This document shows positions 9,795-19,514 of a DNA stretch of 64,000 nt, one piece after another. The stretch is taken from the NCBI GenBank assembly GCA_001801815.1, contig MGXU01000010.1:320332-384331 (forward strand), in the 5' to 3' direction. The notes beneath the pieces were generated by a model. That model saw only the letters and a list, made by a program, of their open reading frames with translations, had not been told where the DNA came from and did no database searches. Both the position numbers and the translations under genes were made by a program. Position 1 is the first letter of the stretch. Each line of letters starts with the position of its first letter. The stretch is from Gammaproteobacteria bacterium RIFCSPHIGHO2_12_FULL_36_30. GTDB lineage: Bacteria; Pseudomonadota; Gammaproteobacteria; Coxiellales; Coxiellaceae.

Positions 9795-11363
9795 TCATGC
9801 TTCAATTGCTACAGCGAAAACACTTCTAGATTTTTCATCACAATATTCACTACCTTTTACAGCAAAGTGAAAAATAACAAATGAAAATACAGCAAGGACA
9901 GCAAAATCCCATCCAAACGGAATAATATTTTTTCCACCGAATGCACCGAGATAAGAAATAAGTGTTAAGCCTATAAAATATGGCACAAGCCAGAGTGCAG
10001 ATTTTATAGAAACAATTGTTGCGCTATAATTTTTACGTTTTGCAAAGAGTAAAACCACTACACCAATAAATAAAACAATAATAGTTTTTGAAACTGTATC
10101 CCATCCCGTCCAATAACTAATTAAATTGCAAAAATAAAATGCGAGCGGTGCAAGAAATTTTGCAAATGGTAATTTAAAACCAGGATTACTTTCCTTTTTA
10201 ATTTGTCTTAATGACATTAATGCAACGGGTCCCATCGCATACGAAATTACCATAATAGATGTTAGAAATTGCACCATGGTTTGCCAATTTGGTAGTGGCA
10301 AAAATAACAAACATCCAATAATTGTATTAAATAAAATAGCAGCAACTGGGACATCACCAACATTCAATTTCGAAAAAAGTTTTGGGAAATAACCATTGCT
10401 CGACATCGCATATGTTAATCGCGCAGTAGATGAAACATAAACTGAACCTGCACCCAACGGCGAAACAACTGCATCTGTCATTAATAATTTTACCAGCCAA
10501 AATAATCCTAGCTCGCCAGCAATTCCTGCAAATGGTCCTAAATCGCCTGTAAATGAAAGATGTTGCCACCCTGTTGCAATATCAATTGGAGCAATTGCGC
10601 CGATAAATACAATTTGTAATCCTAAATATAACAATAAACAAATTACAACTGATCCAACAATTGCAAGCGGTACTGATTTTTTCGGATTAATTGTTTCACC
10701 CGATAATTCTACACCATGTTTAAAACCAACAAATGCAAATGCAACACCACCTGTTGCTAACGCAGTTAAAATTGATTTCCAAAAACCAAGATGTGAATCA
10801 CCTACTGCAGCAAAATTACTTGTATGAAATACCGTTCCCATAATCACAAAAATTGTGAGTAAAATAACAGCGACTTTAAAAAATAAAATAATAATGTTTG
10901 ATCGTAATACTGTTTTTATTGCGTGCGTATTTAAAAATACTAGCCCAAACATTAAAACAACAGCACAACAAATCCCAACAAATGATAATACATCAGCACC
11001 ACTTTGTGACTTCACAATTAAAAACGGTAAGTAATTTGCTGCGTATTGCAACACTGCTTGCACTTCAATTGCAGGAATGGTGATATTTGAAATCCATGCA
11101 ATCCAACTCACAATAAATGCAGTTAATTCACCATGTGTATATCGCGCAACTTCTGTTGTGCCGCCCACCATAGGTATTTGTCCGGAAGTTTCAGCAAAAG
11201 TAAACGCAATTAAAATAGTCATGAATCCACCTAAAATCCATGCTAATATTGCGCCCGATCCCGCTATTTTTGCAGCATAAAATGGTGCAAAAAGCCAAGC
11301 AGAACCAATCGTTCCATTAATAATAATTAACAATAATCCCGCAAACGTAATTTTTCTATTCAT
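9795..11363 (-). CDS. APC-superfamily amino acid permease
   Basis: 522 residues from ATG 11363 (AGGG ten bases upstream; 11396 would add an atypical 11 residues). About 12-14 membrane helices; the first contains the unwound-helix glycine motif GLLLIIINGTIGSAWLFAP, and helix 6 begins GFKHGVELSGETINPKKS, the conserved E-in-helix-6 signature of APC amino acid transporters. Clearly paralogous to the permease at 22 kb (same length and layout). Such large APC carriers are abundant in intracellular gammaproteobacteria that live on host amino acids; the particular substrate cannot be read from sequence. Confidence 0.86.
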   Translation of the reverse strand: MNRKITFAGLLLIIINGTIGSAWLFAPFYAAKIAGSGAILAWILGGFMTILIAFTFAETSGQIPMVGGTTEVARYTHGELTAFIVSWIAWISNITIPAIEVQAVLQYAANYLPFLIVKSQSGADVLSFVGICCAVVLMFGLVFLNTHAIKTVLRSNIIILFFKVAVILLTIFVIMGTVFHTSNFAAVGDSHLGFWKSILTALATGGVAFAFVGFKHGVELSGETINPKKSVPLAIVGSVVICLLLYLGLQIVFIGAIAPIDIATGWQHLSFTGDLGPFAGIAGELGLFWLVKLLMTDAVVSPLGAGSVYVSSTARLTYAMSSNGYFPKLFSKLNVGDVPVAAILFNTIIGCLLFLPLPNWQTMVQFLTSIMVISYAMGPVALMSLRQIKKESNPGFKLPFAKFLAPLAFYFCNLISYWTGWDTVSKTIIVLFIGVVVLLFAKRKNYSATIVSIKSALWLVPYFIGLTLISYLGAFGGKNIIPFGWDFAVLAVFSFVIFHFAVKGSEYCDEKSRSVFAVAIEA

Positions 11364-11480
11364 AATAAAATATCCCTGAAAATAAATACGAAACACATCA
11401 TAAAACTAATTTTTTAAAATTTATATCCGTGTTTTTGAAAAAAAAATAAATAATTTTGTTTGACAATGTGAATTATGTAT

Positions 11481-12719
11481 TTAAGTATTGCGCGGATGAT
11501 GACGCCAATAACTTAACCAAGTATCACGCGGGGGATGCGTTGAAAAATAATGGCGAATTCCGAGCATAATCGCATACGCCAATTTATTCTGATAAGTTTG
11601 GCTGCGCAATTTACGCTCTTCGTTTGGATTCGATAAAAATCCAGTTTCAACTAATAAAGATGGAATATCAGGTGATTTCAATACGACAAATGCAGCTTGT
11701 TCTACACGATCATGATGCAATCGCGCAATCGGTTTAATCGTTGCCAACAAATCATTTCCAATTTCTAAACTAGAACGAATAGTTGCTGCTTGTGATAAAT
11801 TAATTAATACTGATTTTAGTAAATGTGATTTATCTTGCAAATCAACACCGCCCATTAATTCAGATGCATTTTCACGTGCTGCCAACCAACGTGCTGCTTC
11901 ACTTGTTGCTCCTTTTTGGGATAATGCAAAAACAGAAACGCCGCCTGCAGTTCTATTTCTCCATGTATCCGCATGAATTGCAATAAACATATCTGCTTTA
12001 TCTTTTCGTGCAATACGTAATCGCTGACGCAATGTTAAATAATAATCTCCTGTACGTGTTAATAATGCACGATAACCAGGTTGCTCATCAATCCAACGTT
12101 GTAATTTTTTTGAAATAGATAACACAATTGTTTTTTCATGTGTGCCACCAGGTCCTGTCGCGCCTGGGTCTTTTCCGCCATGTCCTGGGTCAACAACAAT
12201 AATAATATCACGATGCTGATTACTATTTTCCGTATCAGTTAACACAGCTTTTCCAATTGGTTCTGCAGTGATATTTTTACTAGTTTTCTGCGGTAAAAAA
12301 ACATTATGCTTCAACCAAGATGGTGTTGATGAAGATAATCGTGGAAAAATAATTTGCAATCGCGCCTGATGAAATTGATCAGGCGGCAAGGTGTGAACGA
12401 TGGGCGTGAATCTATTATTCAAACCAAATACCATTCGAAAAATTCCATCGCGATGTGTTGCATATTTAAAATCAACCACTGGATTTCGCAATGGAAATTG
12501 TAATCGGCGATATGTTCTTGTATTTTTTAAATCAACTACAAAACGTGTGGGATTATGCAATGTAAATGTACGATATTGAGTGGATGATGATAAATATAAT
12601 GTTGCTCGCATATCTTGCGACAAATTTTGCACGCGCATATCACGCAAAATAATTGGTTTTGCAAATACAGAAAATGAAAATAGAAATATTGTCAACGCAA
12701 CGAAAAAAATTCTTTTCAT
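11481..12719 (-). CDS. amiC: N-acetylmuramoyl-L-alanine amidase (AmiB/AmiC type)
   Basis: 412 residues. A signal peptide (about 1-20, ending FSVFA-K) is followed by an AMIN domain (about 25-125) that targets peptidoglycan or the septum, a linker, and an Amidase_3 catalytic domain (about 170-395). Zinc ligands are visible in VVDPGHGGKDPGATG and in the later E of THEKTIVLSISK and H of FIAIHAD. No LysM repeat, so closer to AmiC than AmiB. It cleaves the glycan-peptide bond during daughter-cell separation. The ATG overlaps the tsaE stop by four bases, the classical tsaE-ami arrangement of gammaproteobacteria. Confidence 0.93.
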   Translation of the reverse strand: MKRIFFVALTIFLFSFSVFAKPIILRDMRVQNLSQDMRATLYLSSSTQYRTFTLHNPTRFVVDLKNTRTYRRLQFPLRNPVVDFKYATHRDGIFRMVFGLNNRFTPIVHTLPPDQFHQARLQIIFPRLSSSTPSWLKHNVFLPQKTSKNITAEPIGKAVLTDTENSNQHRDIIIVVDPGHGGKDPGATGPGGTHEKTIVLSISKKLQRWIDEQPGYRALLTRTGDYYLTLRQRLRIARKDKADMFIAIHADTWRNRTAGGVSVFALSQKGATSEAARWLAARENASELMGGVDLQDKSHLLKSVLINLSQAATIRSSLEIGNDLLATIKPIARLHHDRVEQAAFVVLKSPDIPSLLVETGFLSNPNEERKLRSQTYQNKLAYAIMLGIRHYFSTHPPRDTWLSYWRHHPRNT

Positions 12720-13153
12720 ATTGTCACGCTCATGCTCCCACTTATCTTTAAGATTCTTCCCTTTCCATCTTCAGGTATTTTTAGTGTGCACAATAACGTT
12801 GGTTTTGGCAACCACTCGCGCGCATGTGATGCCCATTCAATTAATGCGATTGTATTTGAATTAAAATAATCTCGAAAACCCATGATTTCTAATTCGTGTG
12901 GATCATTAATACGATATAGATCGGCATGCAATATCACTGCTTCATTTACAGAATATGTTTCAACTAAAGTGTAAGTCGGACTTTTTACTAATCCTTCATA
13001 TCCGCATCCACGCAAAAAACCTTTTACAAAAGTGGTTTTTCCAGCGCCTAATTGTCCTTCTAAATAAATTGTGGCAGGTGCTGTTATTTGCATTGCTAAT
13101 TTTGCAGCAATATTTTCTGTGTCTTCGGGAGTATTTAAAAAAATTGTTTTCAT
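12716..13153 (-). CDS. tsaE: tRNA N6-threonylcarbamoyladenosine ATPase TsaE
   Basis: 145 residues. Walker A is LEGQLGAGKTTFVKGFLRG, switch I is VKSPTYTLVETY and the Walker-B-like region is HADLYRI; the C-terminal ALIEWASHAREWLP is diagnostic. TsaE binds the TsaD-TsaB dimer in t6A37 synthesis. Overlaps nnrD upstream and amiC downstream by four bases each. The partner TsaD is coded 1.8 kb upstream on the same strand; TsaB and TsaC are not in the window. Confidence 0.95.
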   Translation of the reverse strand: MKTIFLNTPEDTENIAAKLAMQITAPATIYLEGQLGAGKTTFVKGFLRGCGYEGLVKSPTYTLVETYSVNEAVILHADLYRINDPHELEIMGFRDYFNSNTIALIEWASHAREWLPKPTLLCTLKIPEDGKGRILKISGSMSVTI

Positions 13154-13989
13154 CCATTCACCAATTGCCTTAAATACAGCATTAAATCGCTCGCTAATAA
13201 TCCACGCTCACCATTTTCTTTCGCCGCTAAATCACCTGCCATCGCATGTAATAAAACACCTGTTTTTGCAGCAGATAATAACGAAAAATGTTGCGCTAAT
13301 AAACCGCCAATCACACCACTTAACACATCACCCATTCCACCAGAAGCCATTCCCGGATTTCCAGCTTCACATAAAAACGGTAACTCATTTTCTGCTTGAA
13401 TTAAAGTGCCTGCGCCTTTCAAAACAATTATGCCGCCATATTGATTACATAATTTTTTTGCTGAATCAAATCGATCTGCTTGTACTTGTGCGGTACTGCA
13501 ATGTAATAATCGCGCCGCTTCACCAACATGCGGCGTTAAAATCCAATTATTTTTTTTCTGAGGTTTTTCGCTTAATAAATTTAATGCATCCGCATCAACT
13601 ACTTTATTTTGTTCTGTATTTAAAGCAGTTTGAAATAATTCGCGCGACCAATCACTTTTTCCTAAACCCGTGCCAATCACAATGACCGTTGCTTTTTTAA
13701 TAAGTGGTAATAATTGCGCTGCATTTTTTACAGCGTGACACATAATCTCAGGACGAGATTCGCATAATGGCAAAACATGTTCTGCGCGCGTTGCAACAGA
13801 AACTAATCCAGCGCCAACACGCAATGCTGCTTCTGCACATAAATGAACAGCGCCGCCCATTCCATGATCGCCACCAATCACCAACACATGTCCAAAATCG
13901 CCTTTGTACGCAGCACGATCTCGCGGTTTGAATTGTTCAGATAATTTTTTCCATTCTAGCTTTTGATATGACGCATCCATTGCATTCAC
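13150..13989 (-). CDS. nnrD: ADP/ATP-dependent (S)-NAD(P)H-hydrate dehydratase
   Basis: 279 residues, ribokinase-like fold repairing hydrated NAD(P)H. Key segments: GHVLVIGGDHGMGGAVHL, VVDADALNLL, ILTPHVGEAARLL and the nucleotide-binding NPGMASGGMGDVLSGVIGGLLAQ. It holds only the dehydratase half; the epimerase domain fused to it in E. coli Nnr is absent. GTG at 13989 follows AGGCGAGC; an ATG nine bases further in is an alternative. First of the nnrD-tsaE-amiC overlapping operon. Confidence 0.92.
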   Translation of the reverse strand: MNAMDASYQKLEWKKLSEQFKPRDRAAYKGDFGHVLVIGGDHGMGGAVHLCAEAALRVGAGLVSVATRAEHVLPLCESRPEIMCHAVKNAAQLLPLIKKATVIVIGTGLGKSDWSRELFQTALNTEQNKVVDADALNLLSEKPQKKNNWILTPHVGEAARLLHCSTAQVQADRFDSAKKLCNQYGGIIVLKGAGTLIQAENELPFLCEAGNPGMASGGMGDVLSGVIGGLLAQHFSLLSAAKTGVLLHAMAGDLAAKENGERGLLASDLMLYLRQLVNG

Positions 13990-13995
13990 GCTCGC

Positions 13996-14874
13996 CTAAA
14001 ACATGACACCGACATTTCCAATCACTTCATTCAACCACATACTTTGACTCGCCACACCATCATATACCTGAATATTATTTAATGTAATAAAAGCTTCTTT
14101 ATCAGTTAATTCAACGTAAACGCTTCGATGAACAAGTAATTGCATGCCCGCTTCTGCACCAACAACCCAACCACCAAATTGCCACCATCCATGATGTAAT
14201 CCAAATGCATTCGACCATGTTTTTGAACCGACATCCACTGTGTTTCCCATAATAGTATTTTCTGGATGCGGTAACATTACGCCGCCACCAAATTTTCCAA
14301 TCGCCGCTAATTGAAAAAGCGCTCTTGAAGATTGAGCAACTGTTTTTCTTCGCACTAAATTTACCATTAATAAATTCGCGCCATTATGTAATTTATAATT
14401 AAAATATTGTGATGTTAATACTTCATTTTGATTAAACGGTACACCATTCACTTCACCTGAAACACGCGCAACTTGATTTAAATTCGTATTATATTTTGTG
14501 TGATCAAAACTGAGTTCAACACCCCAAGTATGCGCAGCCGTAAAATAATGACCGATGCGAATATTATATTGCGGACCCATCAAACTTTTATTAAATAATC
14601 CTGTAGTCCAACCTGGGCAATCACCAGCGCTTACATTGTAAATAGTGAAAGCATTATGCAAATCCGGCTGAATAATAGTGATATCACTGTTTGACCAATT
14701 ATCAGAATTATATCCCCACGACACATACCATGATTTATTTTTTGGTTTCGATTCTTTTTTTTGTTTTGTTTGCGGATTTTTATAATTCAAATTTAAATTA
14801 TTATTTTCAGCAATTACAGAAAATGAAAAAATCATCGAAAATAACAGGGTAAAAATAACTCGAAACATTTTCAT
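13996..14874 (-). CDS. probable outer-membrane beta-barrel protein, unknown family
   Basis: 292 residues with a clear signal peptide (1-22, FSFSVIA-EN), a lysine-rich low-complexity linker (about 30-46), then alternating aromatic/polar strands such as WYVSWGYNSDNW, NIRIGHYFTAAHTWGVELSF and WWQFGGWVVGAEAGMQLLV, a pattern expected of an outer-membrane barrel. The C-terminus NEVIGNVGVMF ends in phenylalanine as many BAM substrates do. Two cysteines only. It lies six bases upstream of nnrD and 31 bases after tsaD, yet shows no functional relation to either. I do not recognise the family. Confidence 0.6.
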   Translation of the reverse strand: MKMFRVIFTLLFSMIFSFSVIAENNNLNLNYKNPQTKQKKESKPKNKSWYVSWGYNSDNWSNSDITIIQPDLHNAFTIYNVSAGDCPGWTTGLFNKSLMGPQYNIRIGHYFTAAHTWGVELSFDHTKYNTNLNQVARVSGEVNGVPFNQNEVLTSQYFNYKLHNGANLLMVNLVRRKTVAQSSRALFQLAAIGKFGGGVMLPHPENTIMGNTVDVGSKTWSNAFGLHHGWWQFGGWVVGAEAGMQLLVHRSVYVELTDKEAFITLNNIQVYDGVASQSMWLNEVIGNVGVMF

Positions 14875-14905
14875 AAAAATTCCTCAAAAATAAAACCTCC
14901 GTGTA

Positions 14906-15907
14906 TTAAATTTCATCCATAGCCCATCTTGCTTTTACATCTACATCCAACGCATCTTTTTCATTTTTTGATAATCGCATCAATCCATTTATTGCAACCA
15001 TCGCAGCATTATCAGTGCAAAATTCTCTGCGCGGAAAAAATATTTTTTTTCCTTGTTTAATCAATTTATTTACATGCTCGCGTAATTTTTCATTTGCAGA
15101 AACACCGCCTGCAATCACTAATTGATCGCAATGCATTTCTTCAAGCGCGCGTTCTGATTTTTTCATTAATGTTTCAATCACTGCATCTTCAAATGCGCAT
15201 GCAATATCTGCTTTTAATTGATCGTCATGATCATTTTGTTGAAAACAATTTATTGCTGCGGTTTTTAATCCGCTAAAACTAAATTCTAATCCGGGGCGAT
15301 TTAACATGGGTCGCGGAAAATGAAAACGTTTTGCATTTCCTTGTTTTGCAATTGCTGCTAATGCTGGACCACCAGGATAATCTAATCCTAACAATTTTGC
15401 AGTTTTATCGAATGCTTCGCCAGCTGCATCATCAAGCGTTTCACCCAAAATTCGATAAACACCGTATTTTTCAGCATAAAGTAACATGGTGTGTCCGCCG
15501 GAAACTAATAATGTTACAAATGGAAATGATGGTTTTTCTTTTTCTAACATCACTGCCATGATATGTGATTCCAAATGATGCACGCCAATGCTCGGAATAT
15601 TCCATGCAAAAGCTAAACTACGCGCAACAGATGCGCCAACCATTAGTGCACCAATTAATCCTGGGCCACGCGTATAAGCAATGCCCGAAATATCTTTTTG
15701 AGATAATTTTAATTGATCTAACAATTGTTGAATTAGTGGTAATAATTTTTTTATATGATCGCGTGATGCTAATTCAGGAACAACACCGCCATATTTTTGA
15801 TGCAAATCAATTTGCGAATGAATTAATTGTCCGAGCAAACCTGCATCGCTATCATAAATAGCAACAGCAGTTTCGTCGCAGGAGGTTTCGATGGATAATA
15901 TTTTCAA
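14906..15907 (-). CDS. tsaD: tRNA N6-adenosine threonylcarbamoyltransferase
   Basis: 333 residues. ASKHA-fold enzyme that transfers the threonylcarbamoyl group to A37 of ANN-decoding tRNAs. The N-terminus [17 protein letters not shown] and the metal motif [11 protein letters not shown] (two histidines) are diagnostic; [12 protein letters not shown] and [13 protein letters not shown] follow. The start is a TTG at 15907, read in the sequence ATTGA that also contains the mdh stop, so translation is probably coupled to mdh. Functions with TsaE coded nearby. Confidence 0.96.
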   Translation of the reverse strand: MKILSIETSCDETAVAIYDSDAGLLGQLIHSQIDLHQKYGGVVPELASRDHIKKLLPLIQQLLDQLKLSQKDISGIAYTRGPGLIGALMVGASVARSLAFAWNIPSIGVHHLESHIMAVMLEKEKPSFPFVTLLVSGGHTMLLYAEKYGVYRILGETLDDAAGEAFDKTAKLLGLDYPGGPALAAIAKQGNAKRFHFPRPMLNRPGLEFSFSGLKTAAINCFQQNDHDDQLKADIACAFEDAVIETLMKKSERALEEMHCDQLVIAGGVSANEKLREHVNKLIKQGKKIFFPRREFCTDNAAMVAINGLMRLSKNEKDALDVDVKARWAMDEI

Positions 15908-16887
15908 ATCAATCCCAATTCTTTCACTGCCGCAAACTCACCCCGCAATTCATCCAGCGTCGCTTTTAATTTTGCTTGTCCAAATTCATTTTGTTTTATA
16001 TTTTCAACAACAATAACTTTGCCATTTTCAGTACGACACGGAACAGAAAAAATTAAATCTTTATCAACACCGTATTCACCTTTCGATGCGCGACACATCG
16101 AATACATCTTATTTTTAGGTGTTTCGTGATGCAATGCTTTTAATCCATCAATAATGGCATTCGCAGCGGATGCAGCGGATGACAATCCACGCGCTTCTAA
16201 AATTGCAGCGCCGCGCTGTTGAACAGTTGGAATAAAATATTCTGTAAACCATTTTTCATCATTAATCACATCAAATGCAGACTGTCCTTTTATTTTTGCA
16301 TTATAAAAATCGGGGTATTGTGTAGACGAATGATTTCCCCAAATAATCATATGTTCAACATCCGTAACATCAACATTTGCTTTTTTTGCTAATTGCGTCA
16401 CAGCGCGATTTTGATCAAGCATCGTCATTGCAAAAAAACGATCGTGAGAAATATCAGGCGCATGATGCATTGCGATTAAACAATTTGTATTGCAGGGATT
16501 TCCGACAACAAATATTTTTACATCATCAGCAGCATGATCATTAATTGCTTTGCCTTGTGTTTTAAAAATCGCGCCGTTAATTTTTAATAATTCAGAACGT
16601 TCCATTCCTTTTTTGCGCGGAACTGATCCGACGAGTGCTGCATAATTAATATCTTTCATTGCAACATTTGCATCATCTGTCACAACAACATTACCTAATG
16701 TCGGAAATGCGCAATCATCTAATTCCATCACAACGCCTTTTAATGCAGGCAATGCGGGTGTAATTTCTAATAAATGTAAATCTACTTTTACGTCAGCACC
16801 AAACACTTGTCCTGATGCTAAACGAAATAATAATGCATAACCAATTTGTCCTGCGCCGCCGGTGACAGCAATTTTAATTTTTTTCAT
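15904..16887 (-). CDS. mdh: malate dehydrogenase (NAD-dependent)
   Basis: 327 residues from ATG 16887, which has GGAGAG eight bases before it; a reading from 16932 would add 15 implausible residues overlapping nudE. N-terminal Rossmann motif [13 protein letters not shown]; the active site shows [10 protein letters not shown] and the proton-relay [11 protein letters not shown]. The sequence belongs to the 325-330-residue group (as in Legionella and Coxiella) rather than to the 312-residue E. coli type. TCA-cycle enzyme making oxaloacetate, the partner substrate of AspC. Confidence 0.95.
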   Translation of the reverse strand: MKKIKIAVTGGAGQIGYALLFRLASGQVFGADVKVDLHLLEITPALPALKGVVMELDDCAFPTLGNVVVTDDANVAMKDINYAALVGSVPRKKGMERSELLKINGAIFKTQGKAINDHAADDVKIFVVGNPCNTNCLIAMHHAPDISHDRFFAMTMLDQNRAVTQLAKKANVDVTDVEHMIIWGNHSSTQYPDFYNAKIKGQSAFDVINDEKWFTEYFIPTVQQRGAAILEARGLSSAASAANAIIDGLKALHHETPKNKMYSMCRASKGEYGVDKDLIFSVPCRTENGKVIVVENIKQNEFGQAKLKATLDELRGEFAAVKELGLI

Positions 16888-17419
16888 ATAATCTCTCCAG
16901 TAATAAAACTCCTGCAACACTTCTCGATTCATGAAATTCAGGATGTTTTAATAATTTATCAATATCACTGATTTTCCATGGAATCACTTCAATTTCTTCT
17001 GGTTCATCACCTTCTAATTTTTTTGGATATAAATTTTTTGCTAAAACGATATCCATATCTGCATTAAAATACGCGGGCGATAAACTCCATTTTGCTAAAT
17101 GCGTTAATTCTTTTGCGCCGTATCCCGTTTCTTCCATTAATTCACGATTAGCGGATTCTAAAGGATTTTCACCTTCATCCATCGCGCCTTTTGGAAATCC
17201 TAAAATATATTTATTTGCAGCGGGTGCATATTCGCGAATTAATAAAAATGTTTCGTCGTCTAACATTGCGATAATCATTACAGCGCCAGGATGGCGTCCG
17301 CAAATTCGCTCGAACGTATGTTCATGTCCATTTGAAAATTGCACGCGTGTTTCTTCGATTGTAAAAATGCGGGTTTTTGCTAATATTTTTGTGCTGAGGA
17401 GTTTTGTGGATTTTGGCAT
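16874..17419 (-). CDS. nudE: NUDIX hydrolase, ADP-sugar/ADP-compound type
   Basis: 181 residues. The Nudix box is complete: [20 protein letters not shown] then TGY, preceded by ILGFPKG. The N-terminal [20 protein letters not shown] and the surrounding pattern match NudE-type hydrolases of ADP-ribose, Ap3A and NADH. Cytosolic. Its stop lies 14 bases inside mdh, so the two genes are co-translated. The exact substrate within the ADP-compound group is inferred. Confidence 0.85.
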   Translation of the reverse strand: MPKSTKLLSTKILAKTRIFTIEETRVQFSNGHEHTFERICGRHPGAVMIIAMLDDETFLLIREYAPAANKYILGFPKGAMDEGENPLESANRELMEETGYGAKELTHLAKWSLSPAYFNADMDIVLAKNLYPKKLEGDEPEEIEVIPWKISDIDKLLKHPEFHESRSVAGVLLLERLYEKN

Positions 17420-17486
17420 AATGAATTACTTTAAATTTAAAATATAAATTAAATATTTGTCGTTGTGAGGTGGGTCACTGCAAAAC

Positions 17487-17524
17487 GCCCTTGTTCCGTT
17501 CGCTGCGCGAACTTCAACGCGGGC
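17487..17524 (-). terminator. hairpin behind the L,D-transpeptidase gene
   Basis: On the minus strand the sequence after the transpeptidase stop folds as GCCC...GTTCGC-GCA-GCGAAC...GGGC, with mismatches in the middle, and is followed by GTTTTGC. It is probably a weak rho-independent terminator and is visibly more GC-rich than its surroundings; it could also be a copy of a dispersed palindromic repeat. Confidence 0.45.
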
Positions 17525-17536
17525 TTCCGTAACTAT

Positions 17537-18292
17537 TTACTTCGTCACGACAACCAACGTTCCTAATTTTACAAATTTTTTATTTAACCATTGCGCATCT
17601 GCTTTAAACATACGCACACAACCATCGCTTCGATTAATAAAACCGGACAAAGTAGAATAATGCAGCGCTGTGCCATTATGAAAATACATGCAATAAGGCA
17701 TTGGATAACCACCGTGTGTTTCCATCGGAAATTCATGTGATATACAATTTTTTCCTTCCATGCGAAACACTCTAAAGTTTCCAGTTGCTGTCGAACAAAT
17801 TCCATTGGTATCAAAACATTTTTTACGACCGCTACTAACTGGTCCCCAATAAATTAATTTTCCTGTTTTATCATAAGCACCAAATGCAAATAAACTTAAA
17901 TTCACATACACTTCTTTTTGACCGTGCGTATCAATATGTTTTGGTAATGGAGACATATCCATGTATGTCGTTTTATTAAAATCTTTCGGAACAACCAACC
18001 AATTGCGGTACATCAACGCAACATTCGTGCGATTTAAACGCATCACTTCTTGACGTTGTAAATAATTAGGAAATAACGAGTACCAATGATCATTTTTTCC
18101 AACCGGGCGACAAAAATAATTAGGATTATTGCATAGGGTACGCCCATAATTATGTTGACTCGCTGCTTGTTCATCTGCAGCAATCACGGATGGAATTGTT
18201 TCTGCACCTGTATCATCTGCCAAAATTGCAGAAAAAGGTGAAATCAAAAATACCCAAAAAATTAAATTCAGAAAATGTTTTTTCAATGTCAT
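17537..18292 (-). CDS. exported L,D-transpeptidase (YkuD domain)
   Basis: 251 residues from ATG 18292, giving a proper signal peptide (MTLKKHFLNLIFWVFLISPF...). A LysM-like or dock segment (about 45-110, CNNPNYFCRPVGKNDHW) precedes the YkuD catalytic domain (about 120-250). The catalytic cysteine is in RSDGCVRMF and the distal histidine in GTALHYSTLSG; unusually the usual SHGC histidine is an aspartate. Periplasmic; expected to form 3-3 crosslinks or attach proteins to peptidoglycan. Divergent from hemW over about 85 bases. Compare the second, canonical and unexported homologue at 45.9 kb. Confidence 0.82.
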   Translation of the reverse strand: MTLKKHFLNLIFWVFLISPFSAILADDTGAETIPSVIAADEQAASQHNYGRTLCNNPNYFCRPVGKNDHWYSLFPNYLQRQEVMRLNRTNVALMYRNWLVVPKDFNKTTYMDMSPLPKHIDTHGQKEVYVNLSLFAFGAYDKTGKLIYWGPVSSGRKKCFDTNGICSTATGNFRVFRMEGKNCISHEFPMETHGGYPMPYCMYFHNGTALHYSTLSGFINRSDGCVRMFKADAQWLNKKFVKLGTLVVVTK

Positions 18293-18377
18293 AGCCCTTG
18301 TAGCGGTTATCGGTTGGCGCCTAAATATGATACAGTTCATACCGCCGTCATTATAACGAATAAAAATTGCGAGTCAC

Positions 18378-19514
18378 ATGAAATTTGATCAAATTCCACT
18401 GAGTTTGTATATTCACATTCCTTGGTGCGTCAAAAAATGCCCGTATTGTGATTTTAATTCGCATGCGGCGACGGGTGAACTGCCTGAAAAAGCGTATATC
18501 GATCAACTGCTGTTCGATTTAGAAACACAATTATCATTTGTACAAAACCGCGCGATTCATTCTATTTTTATTGGGGGTGGCACGCCGAGTTTATTTTCGC
18601 CAGAAGCGTATGAAAAATTATTTGCGCGTTTAAGAGATCATTTGGATATTTCGAATCAAATTGAAATTACTTTGGAAGCAAATCCTGGCACGACGGAAGC
18701 AAGTCGATTTAAAGGTTATTTTGATGTTGGTATCAATCGCATTTCACTTGGTGTGCAAAGTTTTCAAGATGAAAAATTAAAAGTACTTGGAAGAATTCAT
18801 GATAACAATCAAGCGAAAAATGCTTTTCATGAAGCGCGTCGTGCGGGTTTTCAAAATATTAATATTGATTTAATGTTTGGTTTGCCGAATCAAACGATTG
18901 ATGATGCATTATTTGATTTGCAAACTGCGATTGATTTATCACCGAATCATATTTCTTGGTATCAATTAACATTAGAACCTAATACTTTTTTTTATCGCTT
19001 TCCACCGAAGTTGCCAGATGATGATTATCGATTTGAAATACAAAATGCCGGGCAAAAATTATTGCATGAAAATAATTTTGAGCAATATGAAATTTCTGCG
19101 TATGCAAAAATTAAATCCCAGCATAATTTAAATTACTGGCTTTTTGGGGATTATTTAGCAATTGGCGCAGGCGCGCATGCAAAATTAACGGATTTTAATT
19201 CTGGGAAAATAATGCGACGATGGAATACAAAACATCCGAAGCAATATTTATCCGCAAATAAAAATAATTTATTTGAAACAAAAATAATTTTAGAAAAAGA
19301 ATTGCCGTTGGAATTTATGATGAACGCGTTGAGATTAATGCAGCCTATTGCGATTGAAATGTTTGAAGTGAGAACGGGATTAAAATTTTCTGTAATTGAA
19401 AAAGAAATAGCAAAAGCGATTGAAATGGGATTTTTGAAATTGGAGAAAAATTATTTTCAGGTTACTAAGAAAGGATATTTGTTTTTGAATGAGTTTCTTG
19501 AAATATTTTTATAA
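18378..19514 (+). CDS. hemW: radical SAM heme chaperone HemW
   Basis: 378 residues. The SAM iron-sulfur motif is IPWCVKKCPYCDFNSH (three cysteines followed by F, the HemW pattern, not the CX3CX2CXC of HemN). GGGTPSLF and EANPGT (SAM binding), GVQSFQDEKLKVLGRIH and YQLTLEPNT follow; a winged-helix HemW C-terminal domain covers about 310-378. HemW binds heme and inserts it into respiratory proteins. Its last 50 bases overlap the convergent DUF2797 gene. The ribosome binding site is weak. Confidence 0.95.
   Translation: MKFDQIPLSLYIHIPWCVKKCPYCDFNSHAATGELPEKAYIDQLLFDLETQLSFVQNRAIHSIFIGGGTPSLFSPEAYEKLFARLRDHLDISNQIEITLEANPGTTEASRFKGYFDVGINRISLGVQSFQDEKLKVLGRIHDNNQAKNAFHEARRAGFQNINIDLMFGLPNQTIDDALFDLQTAIDLSPNHISWYQLTLEPNTFFYRFPPKLPDDDYRFEIQNAGQKLLHENNFEQYEISAYAKIKSQHNLNYWLFGDYLAIGAGAHAKLTDFNSGKIMRRWNTKHPKQYLSANKNNLFETKIILEKELPLEFMMNALRLMQPIAIEMFEVRTGLKFSVIEKEIAKAIEMGFLKLEKNYFQVTKKGYLFLNEFLEIFL

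Noticed and set aside
13071-13685. 204-codon plus-strand frame opposite tsaE/nnrD
   Set aside because: Antisense to two confident genes, no signals, composition of a complementary-strand shadow.
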